NCBI GenBank assembly: GCA_900299145.1
Contig: OMIN01000044.1
Coordinates: forward strand, 1 to 54,363
DNA from: Betaproteobacteria bacterium
GTDB lineage: Bacteria; Pseudomonadota; Gammaproteobacteria; Burkholderiales; SG8-41
Direction of reading: 5' to 3'
DNA length: 54,363 nt
Positions within the stretch are counted from its first letter, which is position 1; every line of letters begins with the position of its first letter. Below are positions 32,229 through 41,259 of the stretch, piece after piece. The position numbers were made by a program, and so were the translations under genes. The notes under the pieces were generated by a model that was not told the origin of the DNA, ran no database searches, and was given only the letters and a program-made list of their open reading frames with translations.

Positions 32229-33007
32229 CCGTGACGCCCTTGCGCGTGGCGCTACGGGTGGCAATCGTCGACGACGAAGCGCCCGCCCGCAGCCGCCTGC
32301 GTGATCTGCTCGCTGATTGCGCGGAAAAGCAGCCGTTGGAAATCGTGGGCGATGCCGCCAGCGGCGCGGCCGCGCTGGAACTCATCAATGCCAAGCCGTG
32401 CGACGTAGTGCTGCTCGACGTGCGTATGCCGGGCATGGACGGCATCGAAACCGCGCAACACTTGCGCCAGCTCGAGAACCCGCCGGCGATTATTTTTGCC
32501 ACCGCTTATGATGCGTACGCATTAAAGGCGTTCGAAGTGAACGCCATCGACTATCTGTTAAAGCCCATCCGCGCGGCACGGCTGGCGGAAGCGCTGGCCA
32601 AGGCGCAAAAATCCCGTCCACCGCCGCCCGAAGCGCTGGCCGATATGCGCCGGGCACCGCGCACTGCGCTCTCGGCCAGCGAACGCGGTAAAGTGCATTT
32701 GATCCCGGTGGCCGATATTTTGTACTTACGTGCCGAACTGAAATACGTCACCGCGCGCACGCGAGAGCGCGAATTCCTGCTGGACGAGTCGCTGACACGG
32801 CTGGAAGAAGAATTCGGCGAGCGCTTTGTGCGCGTGCACCGCAGTTGCCTGGTGGCGCGCGCGGCCATCAAGGGCTTTGAGCGTGGCTCAACGGCGAACG
32901 GTGACGGCGGCGACAGTCATTGGGAGGTGCTGCTCAACTGGCTAACCGAACGCATTGCGGTCAGCCGGCGTCAGCAGCACATCGTGCGAGATATACAAAA
33001 TTCTTAA
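32225..33007 (+). CDS. algR: AlgR/LytR-type response regulator
   Basis: This 260-residue regulator has a receiver domain (acidic residues in 'VAIVDDEAPARSRLRDLL', phosphoacceptor D65 in 'CDVVLLDVRMPGMDGIET', conserved K in 'IDYLLKPIRAARLAEAL'). It also has a C-terminal LytTR DNA-binding domain ('VHLIPVADILYLRAELKYV', 'RFVRVHRSCLVARAAI'). The start overlaps the corrected stop of the sensor gene (ATGA), so they are translationally coupled. hemC, which often follows algR, is absent here. Its TAA stop lies within an AT-rich repeat. Confidence 0.93.
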   Translation: MTVTPLRVALRVAIVDDEAPARSRLRDLLADCAEKQPLEIVGDAASGAAALELINAKPCDVVLLDVRMPGMDGIETAQHLRQLENPPAIIFATAYDAYALKAFEVNAIDYLLKPIRAARLAEALAKAQKSRPPPPEALADMRRAPRTALSASERGKVHLIPVADILYLRAELKYVTARTREREFLLDESLTRLEEEFGERFVRVHRSCLVARAAIKGFERGSTANGDGGDSHWEVLLNWLTERIAVSRRQQHIVRDIQNS

Positions 33008-33023
33008 TTAAAACAAATACTTA
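32996..33023 (-). repeat. AT-rich boundary repeat, copy 10, containing the algR stop
   Basis: On the minus strand this reads TAAGTATTTG, then TTTTAATTA, then AGAATTTTG. It covers the last codons and stop of algR and ends 19 bases before the stop of the convergent beta-propeller gene. Confidence 0.75.
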
Positions 33024-33041
33024 TATACCTTTGCGCCAGGA

Positions 33042-34151
33042 TTACTGCAACGTAAACCGCTGCACCCGCCGTCCGAAGCCCGCTTCCGCCGTATACAGAT
33101 TGCCCTTCGAGTCGATGGCGATGTTATGGATGTTGCGGAACTCGCCGGGCTGGCGGCCGGGGCGGCCGAAGGCGCCAAGCTTTTTGCCGTCTTCACGGGC
33201 GAGGATGTAAACCTCGGAATTCGATCCATCGGCCACCATCAAAAAGCGCTGCTGCGCGTCCCGTGAAATGGCGATGTCAGCGAGCGGGCCGCTCAAGGTT
33301 TGCGCCTCGATGAAAAACTCGCGCAGGAATTTGCCGCTGCCCTCGAACACCTGAATGCGGTTGTTGGGGCGGTCGCACACGTAAATCAACCCGTCGCGCG
33401 AGCGGCGCACACAGTGCGGATTGCCAAACTGTTTGGACGGTGTTGCGCCCGGTTTGTACGGCGGCTGCTTGCCGTCGTCAGGCACCGCGCCATACGCGCC
33501 CCAATGGCGTTTGTAGGCGCCGGTGGTGGCGTCGAACACAATAACGCGTTTGTTGGTGTAGCCGTCGCCGACGTAAATTTCATTCGCGCCAGCATCCGAT
33601 TCAATCGCTGCGGGTGAGCCGAGTTGCGTGCGGCTGTTGCTGCCCTCTGATTTGCCCGGCTTGCCGATTTGCAGCAGGAACTTGCCCTCGCGGGTGAACT
33701 TGAGCAAATGGTGATCCTTGGCGTCGTTGCCGGAAATCCACACATGGCCCTGGTGATCGACGTGGATACCGTGCTCCTGCGCGGGCCAGTCGTACCCCTG
33801 GCCGGGGCCGCCCCAGCCGCGCACAGTGTTGCCGTTGGCGTCGTATTCGATCACCGGCGGAGCCGAGACACAACAGCGGTTGGTCGGCGGATTTTGATTG
33901 CGGCCTTTCTCATCGGCATGCAGCGTGTTTGGCCGGTGCAGCACAAACACGTGATCACGTTCATCCACCGCCACGCTCGACACTTGCCCGAAAATCCAGT
34001 TTTCCGGCATCGGCTTCATCCACAGCGGATCAACCTGATAACGCGGCACTGCGCCACTGTCCGCCTGCATCGGCTGCTGCGCGCAACCGATCACGATGGC
34101 AGCGGCAGCGGCCAGCGCGGCCACGACTGCTGATAGTTTATTTTGCTTCAT
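33042..34151 (-). CDS. Beta-propeller (NHL-repeat) lipoprotein
   Basis: This 369-residue protein starts with a lipoprotein signal peptide ('AALAAAAAIVIGCAQQ', lipobox cysteine about residue 22) at an ATG preceded by GGGAGAA. The rest is a six-bladed propeller of NHL type, like peptidyl-alpha-hydroxyglycine alpha-amidating lyase. Blade repeats include 'HGIHVDHQGHVWISGNDAKD', 'PHCVRRSRDGLIYVCDRPNN' and 'NIHNIAIDSKGNLYTAEAGF'. It is probably anchored in the periplasm or outer membrane. The ligand or reaction is unknown. A cytoplasmic-type relative lies at 42377. Confidence 0.86.
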   Translation of the reverse strand: MKQNKLSAVVAALAAAAAIVIGCAQQPMQADSGAVPRYQVDPLWMKPMPENWIFGQVSSVAVDERDHVFVLHRPNTLHADEKGRNQNPPTNRCCVSAPPVIEYDANGNTVRGWGGPGQGYDWPAQEHGIHVDHQGHVWISGNDAKDHHLLKFTREGKFLLQIGKPGKSEGSNSRTQLGSPAAIESDAGANEIYVGDGYTNKRVIVFDATTGAYKRHWGAYGAVPDDGKQPPYKPGATPSKQFGNPHCVRRSRDGLIYVCDRPNNRIQVFEGSGKFLREFFIEAQTLSGPLADIAISRDAQQRFLMVADGSNSEVYILAREDGKKLGAFGRPGRQPGEFRNIHNIAIDSKGNLYTAEAGFGRRVQRFTLQ

Positions 34152-34237
34152 GGGTTCTCCCTGTTTGGCTACGAACGATTGCTCCACCGCATGATCGTAT
34201 GCGCGGGAGGCGGCTGCAAGTCTGTTGCGAGCCCCAT

Positions 34238-34265
34238 CAAAAATATCCATTAAAACAGATACTTA
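34238..34265 (-). repeat. AT-rich boundary repeat, copy 11
   Basis: On the minus strand this reads TAAGTATCTG, then TTTTAATGG, then ATATTTTTG. It lies in the divergent region between the beta-propeller lipoprotein gene and the VIT-domain gene, 87 bases upstream of the former and in its orientation. Confidence 0.8.
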
Positions 34266-34360
34266 TGATCAATCCCTCAAACCGTTAACCCCAACCGGGC
34301 GCACCGTGCGTTTAAGTCAGCACCCGCCTGTTGAGCGGTTTGCCTCTTCTGGAGACTTGC

Positions 34361-37354
34361 ATGAATCGCCGAGAATTCATAAGCAACATTCGCACCCTCG
34401 CCGCCGCCGGCTGCGCACTGGGCTACACGCAGGTTGGCGGCGCACGGGACCTGCGGCCGGTTTTGCAGCCCCCCACACTGAACGTGGCACGCGGCGCGGA
34501 AACGCCGGTGGCGTTGCAGTCCGTGCGTATCGACGCGGAAGTGAGCGGCAGCCGCGCGTTGACGTCTGTGGAAATGGTGTTTCACAACCCGAATGCGCGC
34601 GTGCTGGAAGGCGAGCTGCAATTTCCGCTGCTCGACGGCCAGCAGGTGACAGGCTTCGCACTGGATATTGACGGCGTGCTGCGTGAAGCCGTGCCGGTCG
34701 AAAAGGCCCGCGGCCAGCAGGTGTTCGAGGACGTGATCCGCGCGCGCGTCGACCCCGCGCTGCTGCAAACCACGCTGGGCAATAACTATAAATTGCGCGT
34801 GTATCCGCTGCCCGCGCAGGGCACGCGGCGTGTGCTGATCCGTTACGCGGAAACGCTATCTGTCAGCGGCAACCTGCGCCGTTACCGCGTGCCGCTGGAT
34901 TATGCCCGGCAGCTTTCCGGCTTCAATCTGCGCGTCACCGTGCGTGCCCCCGAGCAGGCACCGCTGCTCAAGGCCAATCCCGAAGGCCTCACGTTCCGCG
35001 CGCGCGGCACCGATTACGAAGCTGAAATCTCGCGCAAGGATTACCTCGCGCGCGGCCTGCTTGAGTTGCACCTGCCTGCCTCCACGCGTCCCGAAGTGCA
35101 CACGCAAAACGTCGAAGGCAAGGCTTACTTCATCGCGGAAGTGCCCGCGCCCCGTGTTGTGAATGGTACGGGCGTGGCGCGCAGCGTGCCGCCGGTGGTG
35201 GGCATTATTTGGGACGCCTCCGGCTCGGGTGCGGCGCGCGACCGTGCCCGCGAGTTTGCGCTGATCGAAGCGTACTGCAAACGCATCGGCGGCAACGGCA
35301 ACGGTGAAGTGCGGCTGACGCGCCTGCGCGACAGTGTCGAGCCTGTGGAGCGCTTACACATTGTCAACGGCGACTGGCGCGCCTTGAAGCGCGCACTCGA
35401 AGCCACGCCCTATGACGGCGCGACGCATCTGGGCGCTTTCACTGCCGAACCCGGCGTCGGCGAGTATCTGCTGTTTAGCGATGGCCTCGACAATTTCGGC
35501 GACAAACCCTTTTCCAATCTAAGCGTACCGCTCTACGCCATCGGCGCGGCCGCGCAGGCCGACCCCGCGCGGCTGCGGCGCATTGCCGATGCCAGTGGCG
35601 GCAGGTTTCTGGACATACACACTTGGGGCGCGGCGGAAGCGGCTCGCGGTTTGCTCACCATCGAGCCGCGCATCGTCGGGCTCAACGGCGACGGCGTAAC
35701 ACTGCTCACCGCCGCATCGCGCACGGCGGATGGCAACCGCTGGCTGGTGGCCGGGCAGCTCACCGGTGAGCGCGGCACGCTGCGCCTCAACGTGACGCTT
35801 GGCGGAATCACCGCCGACACAATTTCCGTACCCCTGCGGGCAGGGCAAGGTGCGGACAACCTCACCGCCGCCGCGTGGGCGCAGCAACGCATCGCGGAGC
35901 TGGACGGCGAGTACCGGTTGAATCGCGCCGAAATTCGCCGGCTGGGCATGGCGTTCAACCTCACCTCGCGCGAAACGGCGCTGATTGTGCTCGACCGCGT
36001 TGAAGACTACGTGCGCCATGACATCGTCCCGCCAGCCGAACTGCGCGCCGAGTTCGACCGCCAGCGCCGCGCGCTGCACGTACGGGCCGAAGATGAGCGC
36101 GCGCGGCAACTGGAGCGCGTGGCGGGCATGTTCCGCGAAAAAATCGCCTGGTGGGAAAAAGACTTTCCCAAAACGGCGCGCCCACAACCGGAAGCCAGGA
36201 AGCAACTTGACCCATTGCGTCGGCAGGAAGCTGACAGTGGCGCACTGCGTGACGAACGACGTGAATCGAGCCGGGCACGTCTGGCCGAGCAAGGTCCTGC
36301 TGCGCCACCACCTGCGCCCGCCGCAGCGCGCCCCGCGCCCGCTACAGCCCCCGCAGCAGCCGACACCGCGCTGGCGGGTCGTCTGGCGAAATCCGCGGAT
36401 GGCGTTGCGGGCGGTACGGGGGCAAACGCGTCCGCACCCGCCACCATCGGTATTCAGTTGAAACGCGCCACGTCCGACGCGCCCTACTTTGCGCGTTTTC
36501 GCGATGCCGCGAGCAATGATTTGTATCGCGTGTATCTGGATGAACGCGCGGGTTATCTCAACAGCACGGCGTTTTTTCTCGATGCCGCCGACGCGTTCTT
36601 CGACAAGGGTCTGACCGCGCTAGGCGTGCGCGTGCTGAGCAACCTTGCGGAAATGGAACTGGAAAATCGTCACATCCTGCGCATCCTCGGCTACCGCCTG
36701 ATGCAGGCGGGCCAGGCGCGGCTGGCGATCCCGGTATTCGCGCGCGTGCTGGAACTTGCCCCCAACGAGCCGCAGTCGTACCGTGATCTGGGTCTGGCGT
36801 ACGCAGCGGACCAGCAATGGCAAAAAGCCGTGGATCACCTGCACGACGTGGTGATTCGCCCGTGGCATGGGCGCTTTCCGGAAATCGAACTCACGGCGCT
36901 CGACGAATTGAATGCCATCGTGGCCACTGCCGGCACACCCGTCGACGTGAGCCGGTTCGACAAGCGCCTGCTGCGCAACCTGCCGGTGGATTTACGCGTA
37001 GTGCTGTCGTGGGACGCGGATAACACCGACATCGATTTATGGGTAACTGACCCGAACGGCGAAAAGGCCTACTACGGCAACCGTTTCACGTATCAGGGCG
37101 GGCGCATGTCGATGGATTACACGGGCGGCTACGGCCCGGAAACGTTTTCGCTCAAACAGGCCAAACCGGGCAAATACAAGGTCGAAGCCAACTTTTATGG
37201 CCACAACCAGCAAATCGTCGCGGGCGCCACCACGCTGCAACTGAAACTCACCACACGTTTTGGCACGCGCGAGCAGCAGGAACAGACAGTAACGTTGCGC
37301 CTGAAAGGCCGTAGTGAAGTGGTGCAGGTGGGCGAGTTTGAAGTAAAGCTGTAA
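34361..37354 (+). CDS. Large exported VIT/vWA/TPR/DUF2135 protein
   Basis: The 997-residue protein begins with a Tat-like signal ('NRREFISNIRTLAAAGCALG'), then a VIT domain (about 35-170: 'VALQSVRIDAEVSGSRALTS', 'EGELQFPLLDGQQVTGFALD', 'GTRRVLIRYAETL'). A vWA-like domain follows with an intact DxSxS metal-site start in 'GIIWDASGSGAARDRARE'. An Arg/Ala/Pro-rich segment (about 590-700) and a TPR stretch come next ('YRLMQAGQARLAIPVFARVL', 'SYRDLGLAYAADQQWQKAVD'). The C-terminal DUF2135 domain has 'VVLSWDADNTDIDLWVTDPN' and 'GKYKVEANFYGH'. VIT-vWA proteins act as surface or periplasmic binding scaffolds; the partner is unknown. The start at 34361 follows TGGAG. Confidence 0.87.
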   Translation: MNRREFISNIRTLAAAGCALGYTQVGGARDLRPVLQPPTLNVARGAETPVALQSVRIDAEVSGSRALTSVEMVFHNPNARVLEGELQFPLLDGQQVTGFALDIDGVLREAVPVEKARGQQVFEDVIRARVDPALLQTTLGNNYKLRVYPLPAQGTRRVLIRYAETLSVSGNLRRYRVPLDYARQLSGFNLRVTVRAPEQAPLLKANPEGLTFRARGTDYEAEISRKDYLARGLLELHLPASTRPEVHTQNVEGKAYFIAEVPAPRVVNGTGVARSVPPVVGIIWDASGSGAARDRAREFALIEAYCKRIGGNGNGEVRLTRLRDSVEPVERLHIVNGDWRALKRALEATPYDGATHLGAFTAEPGVGEYLLFSDGLDNFGDKPFSNLSVPLYAIGAAAQADPARLRRIADASGGRFLDIHTWGAAEAARGLLTIEPRIVGLNGDGVTLLTAASRTADGNRWLVAGQLTGERGTLRLNVTLGGITADTISVPLRAGQGADNLTAAAWAQQRIAELDGEYRLNRAEIRRLGMAFNLTSRETALIVLDRVEDYVRHDIVPPAELRAEFDRQRRALHVRAEDERARQLERVAGMFREKIAWWEKDFPKTARPQPEARKQLDPLRRQEADSGALRDERRESSRARLAEQGPAAPPPAPAAARPAPATAPAAADTALAGRLAKSADGVAGGTGANASAPATIGIQLKRATSDAPYFARFRDAASNDLYRVYLDERAGYLNSTAFFLDAADAFFDKGLTALGVRVLSNLAEMELENRHILRILGYRLMQAGQARLAIPVFARVLELAPNEPQSYRDLGLAYAADQQWQKAVDHLHDVVIRPWHGRFPEIELTALDELNAIVATAGTPVDVSRFDKRLLRNLPVDLRVVLSWDADNTDIDLWVTDPNGEKAYYGNRFTYQGGRMSMDYTGGYGPETFSLKQAKPGKYKVEANFYGHNQQIVAGATTLQLKLTTRFGTREQQEQTVTLRLKGRSEVVQVGEFEVKL

Positions 37355-37391
37355 CGGCGCGCTACAATCATGGTCTCAAGAAGGAGAGGCC

Positions 37392-38387
37392 ATGAAAAAC
37401 AAACAAGTCCTGCTCGCGGCGCGGCCCACTGGCGCCGTTGATGCCAGCCACTTTCGCATTGTCGAATCGGATATGCCCAAGGCTGGAGAGGGCGAGTTCA
37501 TCGTGCGCGCGCATTATCTGTCGCTCGACCCTTACATGCGCGGGCGCATGGACGATGCCAAATCGTATGCCGCCAAGGCCGAACTCGGGCAGGTAATGGT
37601 AGGCGGTACAGTGGGCGAAGTGACTGAATCGCGCCATGAAAAATTCGCCGTGGGAGACTTTGTCGCGGCGCCCATCGGCTGGCAACAGTATGGCGTGAGC
37701 CAGGGCGCGGGCGTGCGAAAGGTTGACCCCCGGCACGTGCCGCTATCGGCGTATCTGGGCGCAGTCGGCATGCCCGGAGTAACGGCATGGATCGGGTTAA
37801 ACGAGCACGGGAAGCCCAAAGCGGGCGAGACCGTGGTGGTGTCGGCCGCGAGCGGTGCGGTCGGCAGCGCGGTTGGACAATTGGCAAAAATGAAAGGATG
37901 CCGCGCGGTGGGCATTGCGGGCGGCCGCGAGAAATGCGATTACGTGGTGAAGGAACTCGGCTTTGATGCTTGCATCGATTACAAGTCGGGTAATCTCGAC
38001 AGCGCGCTGGCGCAAGCCTGCCCGAAGGGCATTGATGTGTATTTCGACAACGTTGGCGGGCCCACGCTCGACGCGGTGCTGGGTCGCGTGAATGCCTTTT
38101 CGCGCATCGCCATTTGCGGGCAAATTTCGGGCTACAACGATCCGTCCGCGCTGGCCGTGCGGAATTTCCGCAGCTTTCTGGTGAACCGCATACAGGCGCG
38201 TGGCTTCATCGTCTCGGATCATATGGATTTGTGGCGGCCCGCTTTGGCGGCATTGGGCGAACTGGTGCACGACGGCAAACTCAAGTACCGCGAGACCATC
38301 GCTGAGGGGTTGGAAAATGCGCCTGCGGCATTCATTGGCTTACTCGCGGGTAAGAATTTCGGCAAGCAACTGGTAAAACTGGTGTAA
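37392..38387 (+). CDS. Zinc-free NADP-dependent medium-chain oxidoreductase (CurA/leukotriene B4 reductase-like)
   Basis: This 331-residue MDR enzyme resembles alkenal/one reductases such as E. coli CurA. It has 'YLSLDPYMRGRMDDAKSY', 'VVGGTVGEVTESRH'-like 'VMVGGTVGEVTESRHEKFAV', the NADP-binding 'VVVSAASGAVGSAVGQLAKM' and 'GIAGGREKCDYVVKELGFDA'. It also has 'DVYFDNVGGPTLDAVL' and the terminal 'GKNFGKQLVKL'. It has no structural-zinc cysteine cluster. It probably reduces C=C bonds of enones or similar compounds in the cytoplasm. AAGGAGAGG precedes the start. Confidence 0.92.
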   Translation: MKNKQVLLAARPTGAVDASHFRIVESDMPKAGEGEFIVRAHYLSLDPYMRGRMDDAKSYAAKAELGQVMVGGTVGEVTESRHEKFAVGDFVAAPIGWQQYGVSQGAGVRKVDPRHVPLSAYLGAVGMPGVTAWIGLNEHGKPKAGETVVVSAASGAVGSAVGQLAKMKGCRAVGIAGGREKCDYVVKELGFDACIDYKSGNLDSALAQACPKGIDVYFDNVGGPTLDAVLGRVNAFSRIAICGQISGYNDPSALAVRNFRSFLVNRIQARGFIVSDHMDLWRPALAALGELVHDGKLKYRETIAEGLENAPAAFIGLLAGKNFGKQLVKLV

Positions 38388-38422
38388 TTCACGCGGGTTA
38401 ATGCCGACAACGGAGGCGGTGG

Positions 38423-39433
38423 ATGCAAGGAAGACAGCCCATGCGTGAAACGATCAAATGCCGGCTGACCGCCGCGGCAGCTGCCGGAGTGGCCGCAGTC
38501 GCAGGATTCGCTGCCTCTGCCCATGCCGCCGATCCCGTCAAGGATTATCCGTTGCGTCCGGTGCGCATCGTTTCGGGTTATACCGCGGGCGGCAGTACGG
38601 ATTTCTTGTTTCGTGTGCTGGCGCCCAAGCTCACTGACAGGCTGGGGCAGCCCTTTATTATCGATTACCGTCCGGGAGGCAGCGGGACCATCGGCGCCAA
38701 TCTGGTCGCCAAAGCCACGCCCGACGGTCACACGCTGTTGTCGATGAGCGGCGCGTTCACCGCCCATGCCGGTTCAGTACCCACGTCATACGACGCGGTA
38801 AAGGATTTCGAGTGGATCACCACCATCGTGTCGTATCCGTTTGTGCTCACCGCGCGCAACGATCTGCCGGCCAAAAGCGCCGCCGATCTGGTGGCATTGT
38901 TGAAAAAGAATCCCGGGAAACTGAATTACGGCTCGGTCGGCGTGGGCTCGGTGTTTCACCTGGCGGCGGAGCTGTTTAACGCCATGGCGGGCACCGATTC
39001 CACGCACATTCCGTACAAGGGCGGCAACGAAGCGCTGACCGATATGATCGGAGGACGCATCGATTACATGTTTATGACCCTCACTGGCGCTTCCGCGCTG
39101 ATTCGCACCAATCGCATCCGCGGCATCGCCATCTGTTCGAAGGAACGCTCACCGCAAATGCCGGAACTGCCGCCGGTGTCGCAAGTGCTTCCCGGGTACG
39201 ACGTGAATTCGTTTGCGGGCATCGGCGCCACGGGGCGCACACCGAGAGCCGTGGTTGCCAAACTCAATCGGGAAATTCACGCCGTCATGGCCACCGCCGA
39301 AGTCACCAAACTGTTTACCGAAGCAGGCGGCGATATGTATCCGCAAAGCCCGGAAGCCACCACGCGGCATATTGCCGGAGAAATCGACAAGTGGCGGCGT
39401 GTGGTGAAGGAGCGCAGAATAGAGGTCAAATAA
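38423..39433 (+). CDS. Bug-family TTT solute-binding protein
   Basis: This 336-residue binding protein has a signal peptide ending near 'GFAASAHAADP' and the family opening 'YPLRPVRIVSGYTAGGSTDF'. It also has 'LGQPFIIDYRPGGSGTIGAN', 'IPYKGGNEALTDMIGGRIDY' and a closing 'EIDKWRRVVKERRI'. GGAGG before 38423 supports this start, although 38441 is possible. It is the first of two consecutive Bug genes and follows the MDR gene by 35 bases in the same direction. The two Bug proteins differ clearly, so they are not a recent duplication. Confidence 0.92.
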   Translation: MQGRQPMRETIKCRLTAAAAAGVAAVAGFAASAHAADPVKDYPLRPVRIVSGYTAGGSTDFLFRVLAPKLTDRLGQPFIIDYRPGGSGTIGANLVAKATPDGHTLLSMSGAFTAHAGSVPTSYDAVKDFEWITTIVSYPFVLTARNDLPAKSAADLVALLKKNPGKLNYGSVGVGSVFHLAAELFNAMAGTDSTHIPYKGGNEALTDMIGGRIDYMFMTLTGASALIRTNRIRGIAICSKERSPQMPELPPVSQVLPGYDVNSFAGIGATGRTPRAVVAKLNREIHAVMATAEVTKLFTEAGGDMYPQSPEATTRHIAGEIDKWRRVVKERRIEVK

Positions 39434-39527
39434 GCATCGGCCGCAGAAGGACGTGGCATAAAGAAGTTACAAAAAATCCGGGCTGAATCAGAGCACTGCA
39501 CGCAATATCAACCATCGAGGAGGTGAT

Positions 39528-40526
39528 ATGAAGGCGCTGAATCCCGTTGAAAACGCCGTTTGCGGCACCGCCTGCTTGCTGGCGACCCAGCTTGCCGTAA
39601 GCTTGCCGGCACAGGCGCAGGCGTGGCCGTCAAAGCCAATTTCCATCGTGGTGCCGTTTTCTGCGGGCGGCCCCACTGACACGCTAGCGCGCATCATGAG
39701 CGAGCCGCTGCGCCGGTTTCTGGGCCAGACCATCGTGGTCGATAACGTCACTGGCGCAGGCGGCTCGATCGGTGTGGGCCGTGTGGTGCGCTCTGCCCCC
39801 GATGGTTACACGTTAAGTCTGGGCCACTGGGGCACACATGTGGTCAACGGAGCGTACTACAACCTTAGTTACGATCTGTTGAAAGACATGGCACCGGTGG
39901 CAAAAGTCGCTACCAACCCACAGTTGATCGTGTCGAAACCTGGCGTGCCGGCGAAGGATTTGAAAGAGCTGATCGCGTGGATGAAGGCGAACAGTGACAA
40001 ATTCAAGTTTGCAACGGGCGGTGTCGGCGGCTCGTCACATATCGCGGGTGTCTATTTCTTGAACCGGCTGGGAATGAAAACGGAATTCATCCCATATCGC
40101 GGCGGCGCGCCGGCGATACAAGCCCTGCTGTCGGGGGAAGTCGACCTGTACGTTACGCAAATCGGTGGATCGGTCACGCAGGTGCGCGCCGGCAAACTGC
40201 GCGCCTATGCGGTGACCGCAAAAAGCCGTCAGGCAGCAGCGCCCGAAATTCCTACTGTAGACGAAGCCGGGCTGCCGGGTTTGCGCCTCGAAGTGTGGCA
40301 TGGCGTGTGGGCGGCGGCAAAAACGCCACGAGACATCATCATCAAGCTAAGCGCGGCTTTCATGGATACGCTGACCGACAGCAACGTCAAGGCGCGCTTT
40401 GCCGATTTGGGTCAGGAAATTCCACCACGCGACGAGCAAACGGTTCCGGCGCTGGCGAAATACCACAAGGCCGAAATCGACAAATGGTTTCCGCTGATTC
40501 GCAATGCGGGGATTCGCGCGGAGTAA
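39528..40526 (+). CDS. Bug-family TTT solute-binding protein
   Basis: This 332-residue binding protein has a signal peptide ending near 'LPAQAQA', then 'WPSKPISIVVPFSAGGPTDT', 'LGQTIVVDNVTGAGGSIGVG' and 'IPYRGGAPAIQALLSGEVDL'. It closes with 'KAEIDKWFPLIRNAGIR'. A near-consensus Shine-Dalgarno, GAGGAGGTGAT, precedes the start. It lies 94 bases after another Bug gene. The ligand is unknown. A GC-rich inverted repeat lies between its stop and the convergent VOC gene. Confidence 0.93.
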   Translation: MKALNPVENAVCGTACLLATQLAVSLPAQAQAWPSKPISIVVPFSAGGPTDTLARIMSEPLRRFLGQTIVVDNVTGAGGSIGVGRVVRSAPDGYTLSLGHWGTHVVNGAYYNLSYDLLKDMAPVAKVATNPQLIVSKPGVPAKDLKELIAWMKANSDKFKFATGGVGGSSHIAGVYFLNRLGMKTEFIPYRGGAPAIQALLSGEVDLYVTQIGGSVTQVRAGKLRAYAVTAKSRQAAAPEIPTVDEAGLPGLRLEVWHGVWAAAKTPRDIIIKLSAAFMDTLTDSNVKARFADLGQEIPPRDEQTVPALAKYHKAEIDKWFPLIRNAGIRAE

Positions 40527-40561
40527 TCAACGCCGCGCCATCATTCGGAACATCTGGAAAC

Positions 40562-40588
40562 GCAAAGCCCGCAGGACGCGGGCCTTGC
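40562..40588. terminator. Hairpin between convergent genes
   Basis: GCAAAGCCCGC and GCGGGCCTTGC pair over 11 bases with one mismatch around a 5-base loop. It fills the gap between the Bug stop at 40526 and the VOC stop at 40590. There is no T-run, so terminator activity is a guess from position and stem strength. Confidence 0.5.
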
Positions 40589-40589
40589 A

Positions 40590-41123
40590 TCAAACGCGCA
40601 TGCCGTCGCGGATGAACTGCTCGCGCTGACGGGCAATCGATGCGGGGTCGCGGTGGCCGGTGGCGCCGTGAATTTTTACATCGGCTTCGATGTCACTCAA
40701 TATTTCACTCTCTGTGCGCGTCAGGTCGACAGCCACGCCATAAGGCTGCTTCGCCTTGAACGGCGTGGTCCAGTACAGCTCGCACTGATTGCCTTCCGGG
40801 TCGAAAAAATAGAGCCCCACCGCGTTGCCGTGTGACACCGCGCGGCTGACTTTCACACCTTGTTCCTTGAACTTCTGGAAATAACCGCGAATGTCCGCCA
40901 AACTTTGGCAACTGAACGACAATTGCTGCACGTTGGTGCGCTGTCCGTCGCCCGCCTTGGCCACCAGCAACTCATGGTGCTCTTCTTCCGGATGCGAACT
41001 CATGAACGCGGCGGTCGGTGTCTCGTCCGTCACCGTAAGTCCAATGGTCTTTGAATAAAAGTCACGCATTTTTTCGAAATCCTGCGCGAAGATACCGACA
41101 TGCCCGAGTTTTTTGACTGCCAT
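40590..41123 (-). CDS. VOC-family (glyoxalase/extradiol dioxygenase-like) protein
   Basis: This 177-residue vicinal-oxygen-chelate protein has paired beta-alpha-beta-beta-beta modules with metal-ligand candidates. They are His8 ('KLGHVGIFAQD'), the 'PEEEHHELLVA' region, and a glutamate in 'FFDPEGNQCELYWTTPF'. That layout is typical of catechol-2,3-dioxygenase-like members. The C-terminal part ('ATGHRDPASIARQREQFIRD') lies outside the fold. The substrate is unknown. The start at 41123 is fixed by AAGGGG; a long upstream open frame is not coding. Confidence 0.88.
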   Translation of the reverse strand: MAVKKLGHVGIFAQDFEKMRDFYSKTIGLTVTDETPTAAFMSSHPEEEHHELLVAKAGDGQRTNVQQLSFSCQSLADIRGYFQKFKEQGVKVSRAVSHGNAVGLYFFDPEGNQCELYWTTPFKAKQPYGVAVDLTRTESEILSDIEADVKIHGATGHRDPASIARQREQFIRDGMRV

Positions 41124-41259
41124 GGAAACACCCCTTTTCTGGTCACGCTGAGGGAAACTGAATGGCCATTTTGAACGATTTTTGCCCAAGTGAGAAGGCG
41201 GCCGCACATCGCCGCACCACTGCCACGCCCCGGTTCCGCCTCCATCCGCCCAACCGGGG

